From positions 1-64,000 of the forward strand of contig JAJQFD010000001.1 in assembly GCA_021201335.1 (NCBI GenBank): DNA of 64,000 nucleotides, read 5' to 3'. Positions within the stretch are counted from its first letter, which is position 1. Each line of letters opens with the position of its first letter. The stretch comes from Bacteroides sp. (GTDB lineage: Bacteria; Bacteroidota; Bacteroidia; Bacteroidales; Bacteroidaceae). Under the pieces are notes generated by a model. The model searched no databases. It was given only the letters and a program-made list of their open reading frames with translations, and was not told the DNA's origin. The position numbers and the translations under genes were made by a program. Below are positions 1 through 8,143 of the stretch, piece after piece.

Positions 1-45
1 TGGATTGACCGTTTTTGTTTATAAATATTATAGCTAGCAACTTGA

Positions 46-180
46 ATTAATTATAACTTTAATAATGGAAAATATGCAAGCTGTGAAAAGAAGTCCAAAG
101 AAATTCAGAAAGAAATCCTGGGAGATAAACTTTACCGCCCCATGGAAAAACTGGATAATTGGTTGAAGATACATTTTTAA
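46..180 (+). pseudogene. C-terminal protein fragment, unidentified
   Basis: An open frame runs from an in-frame stop at 43-45 to TAA at 178-180. It encodes about 44 residues with a lysine/glutamate-rich, helical composition, ending in KLDNWLKIHF. It has no good start codon of its own and reads like the tail of a real protein, so it may be the remnant or C-terminus of a gene cut by the window edge or by a lesion. An overlapping 33-codon ATG frame starts at 65 but looks less protein-like. The promoter of the next gene overlaps its end. I do not recognise a family. Confidence 0.3.
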
Positions 181-189
181 TTATCTTTG
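163..189 (+). promoter_or_regulatory. Bacteroidales-type promoter for the EcsC gene
   Basis: A perfect TAnnTTTG -7 box (TATCTTTG) lies at 182-189, with a TTG -33 element at 163-165 and 16 bases between them. Transcription should start near 196. Translation starts upstream of that are therefore excluded, which supports the ATG at 273 (or 252). Confidence 0.65.
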
Positions 190-272
190 TTTCTGACACT
201 TTTATAAACATACCTAAACAGAATCTACCTCTTTGCTGTTATTATTGTAGTATGTCTCAAAAAAAAGTAATT

Positions 273-968
273 ATGGCAAATAAATTGATAAACAATTCCT
301 TCGTATTAAAAATAATGAACTGGGCTTATGAGAAAGCTGTTCATGGTATGCCCGGACTCGAAAGTGCTCAACAAATGGGCGAAGAATTTTTGAAAGGTAA
401 AGGCTGCTTGAAAGATAAAGTAGACAACCTGATTCGCTGGCAATATGGGAAAGCTGGAATGAGTGGTTTCATGACAGGTATTGGTGGCTTACTAGCCATG
501 CCATTCACCATTCCGGCAAATATTGGAAGTGTTCTCTATATTCAAATCCGAATGATAGCTGCTATCGCCTATATGGGCGGTTATAACTTAAAAGACGAAA
601 GAGTAAAAGCCCTCGTATTTGTTTGTATCGCCGGTAATGCTGGTAAAGATGTTCTGAAAAACGTGGGAGTTGCCTGGGGAGAAAAAATAATGTTGAAAGC
701 CTTAAACAAGATCAGCCAGGAATCAATTGTAAAAATCAACCAGACAGTCGGTTTTAAACTGGTTACTCAATTTGGCGGTAAAGGATTCATTAATCTCAGC
801 AAGACTGTTCCACTGGTGGGTGGACTTATCGGCGGTACTTTCGATGCCGTTGCAACCAATGCCATGGGCAAGCTGGCTAAAAAGACTTTCATTACTTCTC
901 AAGGTGAAAAGATGGAAACTGGTTTAGAAGTGGATGAAATTATCGAAATTGTTTATATTGAAGAATAA
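273..968 (+). CDS. EcsC family protein
   Basis: The protein has about 231 residues and matches the EcsC family (PF12787). Family members are small proteins named after the Bacillus ecs locus; their molecular function is unclear. The recognisable core is the glycine- and alanine-rich stretch with GFMTGIGGLLAMPFTIPAN, then SVLYIQIRMIAAIAYMGGY, followed by a second hydrophobic part near GGLIGGTFDAVATNAMGK. These hydrophobic helices suggest membrane association. The frame is open upstream to 159, but a promoter at 163-189 rules out starts before about 196. The ATG at 273 follows an A-rich stretch typical of Bacteroidetes; ATG 252 is the alternative. A holin-like gene follows after 31 bases and may be co-transcribed. 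Confidence 0.8.
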   Translation: MANKLINNSFVLKIMNWAYEKAVHGMPGLESAQQMGEEFLKGKGCLKDKVDNLIRWQYGKAGMSGFMTGIGGLLAMPFTIPANIGSVLYIQIRMIAAIAYMGGYNLKDERVKALVFVCIAGNAGKDVLKNVGVAWGEKIMLKALNKISQESIVKINQTVGFKLVTQFGGKGFINLSKTVPLVGGLIGGTFDAVATNAMGKLAKKTFITSQGEKMETGLEVDEIIEIVYIEE

Positions 969-999
969 CAGAGAATCACATCAATTAAACTTAAACAGT

Positions 1000-1332
1000 A
1001 TGGGTCTAATATTACAAATTTTAATTTCGAGCGTTGCTGTGTATTTTACAGCTTGGTTGCTCCCCGGTATTACAGTAAAAAGTTTTGGATCTTCTATCCT
1101 GGTAGCTATAGTATTAGGATTGTTAAATGCCTTTCTGAAGCCAATACTTCAATTCTTATCTTTTCCACTTACTGTGCTCACACTGGGTTTATTCCTGTTG
1201 GTCATTAATACTATTATTATCTTAATAGCCAGCGCATTGATGGAAAGTTTCCATGTAGAAAATTTCTGGTGGGCTTTATTATTTAGTATCATAATGAGTA
1301 TTGTAGTCAGCATACTGGAAGCATTGCTTTAA
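1000..1332 (+). CDS. Phage holin family (PF04020-type) membrane protein
   Basis: This is a protein of about 110 residues made almost entirely of four hydrophobic segments (near residues 3-22, 28-48, 52-78 and 88-109). Short polar turns such as LLPGITVKSF and NAFLKPILQF separate them. This pattern and length fit the PF04020 'phage holin family' / superfamily IV membrane proteins. These are common as chromosomal genes and need not be phage-derived. The frame is open from 934, inside the preceding gene, but the ATG at 1000 gives the normal family N-terminus. It probably forms a short operon with the EcsC gene. Its function is unknown; lysis is not implied by the context. Confidence 0.8.
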   Translation: MGLILQILISSVAVYFTAWLLPGITVKSFGSSILVAIVLGLLNAFLKPILQFLSFPLTVLTLGLFLLVINTIIILIASALMESFHVENFWWALLFSIIMSIVVSILEALL

Positions 1333-1426
1333 TCTTCCAAGATTTCTAAAAGATAAACACAAAATGAAACACTAGAGGGCCGGGATATCCTTAGGCCTTA
1401 AATTTACACGTTTATGCACAATTAAT

Positions 1427-1448
1427 CCACCTCTACAGTGGGGTTTTT
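1427..1448 (+). terminator. Weak hairpin plus T-run
   Basis: CCAC (1427-1430) and GTGG (1438-1441) form a four-pair stem with a seven-base loop, followed by a short T-run. The stem is too short to be sure, but the position after the holin gene is right for a terminator. Confidence 0.3.
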
Positions 1449-1451
1449 CTC

Positions 1452-1459
1452 TATTTTTG
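1452..1459 (+). promoter_or_regulatory. -7 box (TATTTTTG) for the GH43 gene
   Basis: This is a perfect TAnnTTTG match 34 bases before the ATG at 1493. It rules out the upstream TTG at 1457 as a start. No convincing -33 TTTG is seen. Confidence 0.55.
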
Positions 1460-1492
1460 TATCTCAGCAAGAACATAATCAAACTTATAATT

Positions 1493-3169
1493 ATGAAAAA
1501 AATCGCAAGAGCTTTTTTATTGTTTCTCTTAACTGCCACTACAGCCACTGCACAAAAAAACTATGTTTCGGAAGTGTGGGTGGCTGACAATGGAAATGGT
1601 ACGTATAAAAACCCAATCCTGTATGCAGACTATTCCGACCCGGATGCCTGTCGTGTGGGAGATGATTATTACATGACCTCTTCCAGCTTCAATTGTTTAC
1701 CGGGATTGCAAATACTGCATTCCAAAGATCTGGTAAACTGGACTATTATAGGTGCCGCCGTACCTTATGCTCTCCCGCCCATTGAAGAAATAGAACGTCC
1801 GGAACATGGAAACAGGGTTTGGGCACCAAGTATCCGACATCATAAAGGAGAATTTTACATTTTCTGGGGAGATCCCGACCAGGGAGCTTTCATGGTAAAA
1901 GCCAAAGATCCCAAAGGGCCCTGGAGTGAACCGGTGTTAGTAAAGCCAGGTAAAGGCATTATTGATACTTCTCCCCTGTGGGATGATGACGGCAAAGTAT
2001 ATATGGTACACGGGTACGCAGGAAGTCGTGCTCAACTAAAAAGCATTATCGCTATTTGTGAATTAACGCCGGATGCAAGCAAAGTTGTTACTCAGTCACG
2101 CATTATTTTTGATGGTCATGATAACCATGAAACGGTTGAAGGCCCTAAATTCTATAAAAGAAACGGTTATTATTATATCTTTGCTCCTGCAGGAGGTGTA
2201 CCAACCGGATGGCAATTGGTACTGCGTTCCAAAAACGTTTACGGTCCTTATGAAGATAAGATCGTTCTGCATCAGGGAAAAACCGATATTAATGGTCCTC
2301 ACCAGGGTGCCTGGGTAGATACAACTACAGGCGAAGACTGGTTTCTTCATTTTCAGGATGTAGGTGCTTACGGCCGTATTGTACATCTACAACCCGTGAA
2401 ATGGGTAAACGACTGGCCTGTAATAGGCATCGACAAAGACGGAGACGGATGTGGCGAACCTGTGAAAACCCATAAAAAGCCCAATGTAGGTAAAACATAT
2501 CCCATTTGTACACCGCAAGAAAGTGATGAATTTGATGGTTATACCCTTTCTCCCCAATGGCAATGGCATGCTAATATCAATGAAAAATGGGCTTACTTTG
2601 CCGGCGATAAAGGATTTGCACGTCTATACTCTTATCCCGTGGTGAAGGAATACAAAAATCTATGGGATGTAGCTAACTTGATGCTCCAAAAAACACCGGC
2701 TGACAATTTCGCTGCTACTATGAAATTAACCTTTAAACCAACGACCAAATACAAGGGAGAACGTACCGGACTGGTTGTGATGGGATTGGATTACGCTGGT
2801 CTTATTCTGGAAAATACAGACAACGGATTAATACTATCTCAGGTAGAATGTATGAAAGCTGATAAAGGCACCCCTGAACAGGTAAATAAATCGGTGAATC
2901 TCAAAGACGGCACTGTTTACCTGAAAGTGCAATTTAGTTACGACGGAAGTAAAATTGGTGCCAGTGAGGGCGGCCACGATTACGTCGTTATGTGTAATTT
3001 TAGCTACAGCCTCGATGGAAAGAAGTATCAAAAACTGGGTAATGCTTTCCAGGCAAAAGAGGGCAAATGGATTGGAGCCAAAATAGGAACTTTCTGTACA
3101 CGTCCGGCTATCGTCACAAATGACGGCGGATGGACTGAAATAGACTGGTTCCGAATCACTAAAAAATAA
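1493..3169 (+). CDS. Secreted GH43 family glycoside hydrolase with C-terminal beta-sandwich (beta-xylosidase / alpha-L-arabinofuranosidase-like)
   Basis: The protein has about 558 residues with a signal peptide (MKKIARAFLLFLLTATTATA, cut before QKNY). Residues about 38-330 form a five-bladed GH43 propeller. The three carboxylates expected of the family are visible: catalytic base D49 in SDPDACRVGDDYY, pKa modulator D158 in DTSPLW, and general acid E216 in VEGPKF. Residues about 345-558 are a concanavalin-like C-terminal domain of the kind found in two-domain GH43 beta-xylosidases. The fold is clear; the exact substrate (xylan or arabinan side chains) is not readable from sequence. It sits alone with its own promoter and terminator, about 1.7 kb upstream of the SusC/SusD locus, so it could serve that locus without being in its operon. 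Confidence 0.88.
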   Translation: MKKIARAFLLFLLTATTATAQKNYVSEVWVADNGNGTYKNPILYADYSDPDACRVGDDYYMTSSSFNCLPGLQILHSKDLVNWTIIGAAVPYALPPIEEIERPEHGNRVWAPSIRHHKGEFYIFWGDPDQGAFMVKAKDPKGPWSEPVLVKPGKGIIDTSPLWDDDGKVYMVHGYAGSRAQLKSIIAICELTPDASKVVTQSRIIFDGHDNHETVEGPKFYKRNGYYYIFAPAGGVPTGWQLVLRSKNVYGPYEDKIVLHQGKTDINGPHQGAWVDTTTGEDWFLHFQDVGAYGRIVHLQPVKWVNDWPVIGIDKDGDGCGEPVKTHKKPNVGKTYPICTPQESDEFDGYTLSPQWQWHANINEKWAYFAGDKGFARLYSYPVVKEYKNLWDVANLMLQKTPADNFAATMKLTFKPTTKYKGERTGLVVMGLDYAGLILENTDNGLILSQVECMKADKGTPEQVNKSVNLKDGTVYLKVQFSYDGSKIGASEGGHDYVVMCNFSYSLDGKKYQKLGNAFQAKEGKWIGAKIGTFCTRPAIVTNDGGWTEIDWFRITKK

Positions 3170-3194
3170 ACAAGATTATTCTCTATAAATAACG

Positions 3195-3235
3195 AGCTGC
3201 ATTGGGTATCCACTATCCTGTGCAGCTTATTTTTT
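3195..3235 (+). terminator. Rho-independent terminator after GH43
   Basis: AGCTGCA (3195-3201) pairs with TGCAGCT (3221-3227), followed by TT, A and a six-T run. It lies 26 bases after the GH43 stop codon. Confidence 0.75.
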
Positions 3236-3269
3236 ATAGAAACTTATCATGATTTCGAAAATCAAACTA

Positions 3270-3277
3270 TACCTTTG
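3270..3277 (+). promoter_or_regulatory. -7 box (TACCTTTG) for the HAD phosphatase gene
   Basis: This is a perfect TAnnTTTG box 22 bases before ATG 3299. It overlaps the more upstream TTG start of the same open frame and thereby excludes it. Confidence 0.6.
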
Positions 3278-3298
3278 CCTGAAAAATCAACAATTAAG

Positions 3299-3946
3299 AT
3301 GAAGAAGCTTATTATATTCGATTTGGATGGTACACTTTTAAATACAATCGCCGATTTGGCACAAAGTACCAATTACGCATTACAAAAACTAGGTTATCCT
3401 ACTCACGAAGAGAAAGCATACAATCTCATGGTAGGAAACGGCATCAATAAACTATTTGAAAGGGCGTTGCCCGAAGGAGAAAAAAGCGAAGAGAACATCC
3501 TGCGTATGCGAAAAGAATTCATTCCCTATTATGATGCCCACAATGCAGAGAAGAGTGCTCCTTACCCAGGTATACCCGAATTACTAAACCAACTAAACCA
3601 ACAAGGTAAAAAACTGGCTGTAGCATCTAATAAATATCAAACCGCTACAGAGAAACTGGTTAAACATTATTTCCCAGAGATACCTTTCATTTCCCTATTA
3701 GGACAGCGGGAAGGTATTCTTCCTAAACCCGATCCAACCATCGTTTATGATATTCTGCAAGTTGCAGGAGTAGAGAAAAAAGAGGTACTATACGTAGGCG
3801 ATTCAGGAGTGGACATGCAAACCGCGATTGAGGCAGATATAGCATCTTGCGGAGTAACGTGGGGATTTCGTCCGCGCCAGGAATTGGAACAATTTTCTCC
3901 TGATTATATAATAGATCAGGCTTCTGAAATTCTACAACTCCTATAA
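3299..3946 (+). CDS. HAD family hydrolase, phosphoglycolate phosphatase-like
   Basis: This 215-residue cytosolic HAD-superfamily phosphatase shows all four motifs. Motif I is FDLDGTLLNT near residue 7, with the nucleophile Asp and the acid/base Asp. Motif II is the Ser in AVASNK. Motif III is the Lys in LPKPDP. Motif IV is YVGDSGVDM. A helical C1 cap lies between motifs I and II. Order and length fit the Gph/PGP group, which hydrolyses 2-phosphoglycolate, but paralogues act on other small phosphates, so the substrate is inferred. It is a single gene with its own promoter; a long non-coding stretch follows. Confidence 0.82.
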   Translation: MKKLIIFDLDGTLLNTIADLAQSTNYALQKLGYPTHEEKAYNLMVGNGINKLFERALPEGEKSEENILRMRKEFIPYYDAHNAEKSAPYPGIPELLNQLNQQGKKLAVASNKYQTATEKLVKHYFPEIPFISLLGQREGILPKPDPTIVYDILQVAGVEKKEVLYVGDSGVDMQTAIEADIASCGVTWGFRPRQELEQFSPDYIIDQASEILQLL

Positions 3947-4105
3947 TAACCGGATTATATACAATTTCAGCTCACATTTTATTTCTATTGGCAACATCTT
4001 CTACGGTAGAGAGTTCAGTATAAGAACAGCATACCATAAAATTTCTTCCAGCTATAAATAATCAACTCCCTGCTTAAGTTAATACACTGTTTCCCTTAAG
4101 ATTAT

Positions 4106-4237
4106 ATACTTGCGCCTGATCCTGTTACAAGAACAGCGCCGTTTTTCAACAAGAACAGCGCTGTTTTTAATCAAGAATAGCGCTAATCTTTGTCAAGAAC
4201 AGCGCTGTTCTTTATATTGTATTAAGCGCAAGTCTGG
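4106..4237. repeat. Six-unit intergenic array, 22-bp period, GCGC-centred
   Basis: Four near-identical units begin CAAGAA(C/T)AGCGC at 4128, 4150, 4172 and 4194, exactly 22 bp apart. The fourth contains an 18-bp perfect palindrome, AAGAACAGCGCTGTTCTT (4195-4212). The outer units carry ACTTGCGC (4108-4115) and its inverse GCGCAAGT (4226-4233), so the array is bounded by an 8-bp inverted repeat. GCGC positions are 4112, 4136, 4158, 4180, 4202 and 4226. There are no unique spacers, so it is not a CRISPR. Its role is unknown; it could be an array of protein-binding sites or a REP-like element. Confidence 0.85.
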
Positions 4238-4527
4238 GTAATTAAGCCCTTAACTAGTATAAGTATAGCCTGATAATTTCTACAAATATTTTACATAAAG
4301 CATTCAAAATTGAATCAATCTTCTCCAGGCAAACCCCTTCAATCTCCCTTCACTTTTAGGAAATAATGCATAAAAACAACATAAAAGTTACAACTCCTCC
4401 GTGGTTTATTGAAAGATTTAAGGAAGATTTAATAAACAAATACTAAATAAAATAGGTTGTGGTTAATGTGGAATTATTGATCTAAAAGAAAGATTAATTA
4501 TTCGACAACAGAATTTGCACCATAAGA

Positions 4528-4535
4528 TATATTTG
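4528..4535 (+). promoter_or_regulatory. -7 box (TATATTTG) before a short ORF
   Basis: A perfect TAnnTTTG box 30 bases before the ATG at 4565. No clear -33 element was found at the usual distance. Confidence 0.4.
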
Positions 4536-4564
4536 CAAGAGAGGTAACCGTTTAATTAATTATT

Positions 4565-4666
4565 ATGATAACAAAAATTTTCTGTAGTCTCATTTTTTTA
4601 TGGCATTCATGGGTATATCACTCTACTTACAATGTGACAGCCACCCCTGCAAGAATTTATATATGA
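4565..4666 (+). CDS. Short ORF with signal-peptide-like start, possibly a truncated secreted protein
   Basis: ATG 4565 to TGA 4664-4666 encodes 33 residues starting MITKIFCSLIFLWHSW, hydrophobic like a signal peptide, then a short tail ending in TATPARIYI. A perfect -7 box stands 30 bases upstream. It could be the decayed start of an exported enzyme lost from the polysaccharide locus, or a chance ORF. No family is recognised. Confidence 0.25.
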   Translation: MITKIFCSLIFLWHSWVYHSTYNVTATPARIYI

Positions 4667-4799
4667 CATCACACTGGATAGCAAAAAAAACATTGGAACT
4701 AAACGTTATTACTACCAGATAGTCCGTATTAACCCTGTTTAGAACAAAAAATACCATGCTAAATAACAAAAATTCCACATTTACACATTAGCAAGCTTC

Positions 4800-4807
4800 T
4801 ACTTTTG
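4800..4807 (+). promoter_or_regulatory. -7 box (TACTTTTG) of the susC operon
   Basis: Perfect TAnnTTTG, with a TTTAC -33-like element about 20 bases upstream. Transcription should start near 4814, leaving a leader of about 60 bases before ATG 4875. Control by the HTCS regulator encoded at 13155-17549 is likely from gene context. Confidence 0.6.
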
Positions 4808-4874
4808 CGACCAAGTATTAACATTTTAGCAAATTAAATATATTACAATATCAATTTTACTTAAATTTTACAAC

Positions 4875-7800
4875 ATGCAAAGAATGTCTAACAAGATGAA
4901 AAACATGCGCGCTTTGTTGCTATTAATATTCATGGCGGCATCGTTGAATGTATTTGCGCAGACTATTACCTTAACTGGTAGCGTGACAGACATGACAGGA
5001 GAGCCAATCATTGGAGCTTCTGTTCTTGAAAAAGGTACATCAAACGGTACTATTACCAATTTTGATGGAAATTTCACACTAAAAATCAGCTCCAACGCAA
5101 CAGTAGTAGTTTCTTACCTTGGAATGAAATCACAGGAAATAGCACTGGGGGGCAGGACAACTCTGAATGTCACTTTACAGGATGATGCACAGGCATTAGA
5201 AGAAGTAGTTGTTATCGGATACGGTACGGTACAAAAAAGAGATTTGACAGGTTCCGTTGCATCTGTGAGTGCTAAACAACTGGAAGCCGTTCCGGTATCC
5301 AGTGCTGTGGAAGCTATGACCGGTAAACTCCCGGGAGTATCAATTACAACTACGGAAGGTTCTCCGGATGCAGACATTAAAATCCGCGTTCGTGGAGGGG
5401 GTTCTCTTTCACAAGATAATTCCCCACTTTATATCGTAGATGGGTTTCCGGTTGCAAGCATCAGCGATATTGCGCCTACAGAAATTCAAAGCATTGATAT
5501 TCTGAAAGATGCTTCCTCAACTGCTATATATGGTGCCCGCGGTGCCAATGGTGTAATCATTGTTACAACAAAAAGCGGACATGAAGGAAAAACACAAGTG
5601 AGTTTCGGAGCTTCGTACGGTTTTAAGAAAGTATCTAAAATGACCAAAACGTTAAGTCCGTACGAATACGCCTTGTATCAATACGAACTGGATTCAACCG
5701 ATTATGGATTATTTGGTGACTTGGATATATGGAAGTCAGTAAATGGTATTGATTATCAAGACGAAATATTTGGTCGGACAGGTAATCAGACACAATACAA
5801 TGCGAATGTGAGTGGTGGTAGTAAAAGCACGAAATTTAGTATTTCCTATTCACATAATGATGAAGAAAGCATTATGTTAGGCTCCGGTTATGCCAAAGAT
5901 AACATTAATGCCAAAATCAATTCTGAACTAAACCCGTGGTTGAAGCTTGACTTTAATGCCCGTTTAAGCTATCAGAAAATAGATGGATTAAGTAGTGGGG
6001 CCGATACAAACGAATCGAATGCGGCTAATTCTATTGTTGCTAACTCAGTCAAATTCCGCCCGATTACTCCGTTAACAAACTCAGATGATGACGAAAGTAG
6101 CTCCAACAGAGAATTTAGTCCACTTGACCGTATTAATTCCACCTATAAACAAATCAGACGATTAACACAATATTATAATGCAGCATTGAACTGGACTCCG
6201 ATTAAAGATTTGACTTTCCGTACCGAATTTGGTTATGGTTGGAAACACGATGATACCGACCAGGCTTGGGGATCGGAAGCAACCAATAACTCCAAATATG
6301 GTGGATCGGGAATGCCTCAGGCTGTGCTTGTCAGACAAAACAATAGAAACTGGCGGAATGCAAATACCGTAACTTACAGCAATGATAAGTTATTCAACGG
6401 CCGTGACAGATTGAATGTATTTTTAGGACATGAAATGACTAGCAGTCAAACAAAAAGCATCACGAATGCCTCTATCAATTTCTCCAATACGATGACTATA
6501 TCTGAAGTACTGGCAAATATGGGTGCAGGAGATGCCCTTCCAACGACAAGCAAAATCGGAGCAAAAGAAAACATGCTTTCTTTCTTCGGTCGTGTTAATT
6601 ACACTTTGATGGATAGGTACTTATTCACAGCTACCTTACGCGCCGATGGTTCCAGTAAATTTGCTTCAGACAATCGTTGGGGTTACTTCCCATCCGCAGC
6701 TTTCGCATGGCGTATGTCAGACGAGGCATTCATGCAAAATACTCAAGATTGGTTATCTAACCTCAAGCTGCGGTTAAGCTACGGTACAGCCGGTAACAAC
6801 CGTATTAATTCCGGACTTATATATACTACATATACCATGAGTTCGGCCACAGACAGAGTTCCATACTTTAACGAAAGTCTGACAAATATGATTATACGTG
6901 CGGATAATGTGTCTAACCCTAATTTAAAATGGGAAACGACCATAACCCGTAACTTCGGTATCGATTATGGATTCTTTAATAATAAAATTTCTGGTGCGGT
7001 AGATCTTTATTGGAACACCACAAAAGACTTGTTAATGAAAGCTGAAATTCCTTCAAACTCCGGATATGGCTCTCAATATCAAAACTTTGGTCAGACTTCC
7101 AATAAAGGGGTTGAATTCTCTGTTGCAGCCGTGTTGGTTGATACCAAAGATTTCGGAATTGATATCAATGCTAATATTTCGTACAACAGGAACCGTATTG
7201 ACAAGTTAAATCAAGAAAATCCCTGGCAGAGCAGCAACTGGGCCGGAAGTACAATACAGAAATATGAAGATTTCAAAGTTGAAAAAGGTGGCCGGCTTGG
7301 CGAAGTATGGGGATACAAAACAGATGGATTCTTCACCGTTTATGATGAAGTAAACAATCCGAATGGTGAATTAGTATGGAATGGAACGAATGCCTGGAAG
7401 ATAAGAGATGGCTTATCGAATAAGAGTGCAGAAATTACCGGCGGTAATATCTATCCCGGTGGTTTGAAAGTACAAGTTGACGAAAATGGCACCCCCATCA
7501 AGCAAAAACTGGGTAATACTATTGCTCCCTGGTATGGAGGTTTCGGATTGAATGCTCGTTTTAAGAACTTTGATTTCAGTGCATTCTTTAATTATTCATT
7601 TGGTAATAAAATCATTAATGGTACTAAATTAGCAACCAGCTTCTATTCAGATACTAAAAAAGGATATAATATCAACGATGATTTCACACTTGGCAATCGT
7701 TATACGTGGATTGACCCGGAAACCGGATTAAATCTGGCACGTCCTTCAAGCAGCACAATTACAGCGTATGGTGGCATCGAGAATGTAGGTTACCGGTTAA

Positions 7801-8129
7801 ATGAAATGAACCAAAATGCTCAGATATTCAGTCCGGTATCTGCAACCAAAATGCATATTATTGATTATGCAGTAGAAGATGCATCCTTCCTTCGTGTTAA
7901 TAATATTACGATTGGATACACTCTGCCAAAATCTTTAGTTCAGAAAGTTTACATGGAGAATGTCAGATTCTACCTTACAGCTTATAACTTGTATTGTTTT
8001 ACAAATTATTCAGGAGCTGATCCCGAAGTAGACACAAGCAGTAAGCGCAATGCAATGACTCCGGGTGTAGATTATGCAGCATATCCAAAAAGCCGTTCTT
8101 TCGTAGCGGGCGTTAATGTTACATTCTAA
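4875..8129 (+). CDS. SusC/RagA family TonB-linked outer membrane transporter
   Basis: This 1084-residue protein imports oligosaccharides across the outer membrane with its SusD partner. A signal peptide (to about residue 29, ending NVFAQ) is followed by a carboxypeptidase-regulatory-like beta domain (about 30-115, GSVTDMTGEPIIGASV). The SusC signature LEEVVVIGYGTVQKRDLTGS comes next, then the plug (about 125-235, with IYGARGANGVIIVTT) and a 22-strand barrel ending in VAGVNVTF. Length is normal for the family. A second ATG at 4884 is a possible start. susD follows after 14 bases. The substrate cannot be read from this protein; the neighbours point to a plant cell wall or pectin-type glycan. 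Confidence 0.95.
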   Translation: MQRMSNKMKNMRALLLLIFMAASLNVFAQTITLTGSVTDMTGEPIIGASVLEKGTSNGTITNFDGNFTLKISSNATVVVSYLGMKSQEIALGGRTTLNVTLQDDAQALEEVVVIGYGTVQKRDLTGSVASVSAKQLEAVPVSSAVEAMTGKLPGVSITTTEGSPDADIKIRVRGGGSLSQDNSPLYIVDGFPVASISDIAPTEIQSIDILKDASSTAIYGARGANGVIIVTTKSGHEGKTQVSFGASYGFKKVSKMTKTLSPYEYALYQYELDSTDYGLFGDLDIWKSVNGIDYQDEIFGRTGNQTQYNANVSGGSKSTKFSISYSHNDEESIMLGSGYAKDNINAKINSELNPWLKLDFNARLSYQKIDGLSSGADTNESNAANSIVANSVKFRPITPLTNSDDDESSSNREFSPLDRINSTYKQIRRLTQYYNAALNWTPIKDLTFRTEFGYGWKHDDTDQAWGSEATNNSKYGGSGMPQAVLVRQNNRNWRNANTVTYSNDKLFNGRDRLNVFLGHEMTSSQTKSITNASINFSNTMTISEVLANMGAGDALPTTSKIGAKENMLSFFGRVNYTLMDRYLFTATLRADGSSKFASDNRWGYFPSAAFAWRMSDEAFMQNTQDWLSNLKLRLSYGTAGNNRINSGLIYTTYTMSSATDRVPYFNESLTNMIIRADNVSNPNLKWETTITRNFGIDYGFFNNKISGAVDLYWNTTKDLLMKAEIPSNSGYGSQYQNFGQTSNKGVEFSVAAVLVDTKDFGIDINANISYNRNRIDKLNQENPWQSSNWAGSTIQKYEDFKVEKGGRLGEVWGYKTDGFFTVYDEVNNPNGELVWNGTNAWKIRDGLSNKSAEITGGNIYPGGLKVQVDENGTPIKQKLGNTIAPWYGGFGLNARFKNFDFSAFFNYSFGNKIINGTKLATSFYSDTKKGYNINDDFTLGNRYTWIDPETGLNLARPSSSTITAYGGIENVGYRLNEMNQNAQIFSPVSATKMHIIDYAVEDASFLRVNNITIGYTLPKSLVQKVYMENVRFYLTAYNLYCFTNYSGADPEVDTSSKRNAMTPGVDYAAYPKSRSFVAGVNVTF

Positions 8130-8143
8130 ATAATAAATGAATC

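Larger units (their letters stand above)
3947..4874. other. Long intergenic region before the SusC gene
   Basis: About 930 bases without a convincing long gene. It holds a six-unit 22-bp repeat array (4106-4237), a stray AAGAACAGC half-unit at about 4022-4030, a perfect -7 box at 4528-4535 before a 33-codon signal-peptide-like ORF (4565-4666), and the susC promoter (-7 box at 4800-4807). The rest is AT-rich with no recognised feature. Confidence 0.7.

Noticed and set aside
1000-1332. Prophage signal from the holin-like gene
   Set aside because: PF04020-type proteins are common chromosomal genes, and no other phage gene is near.
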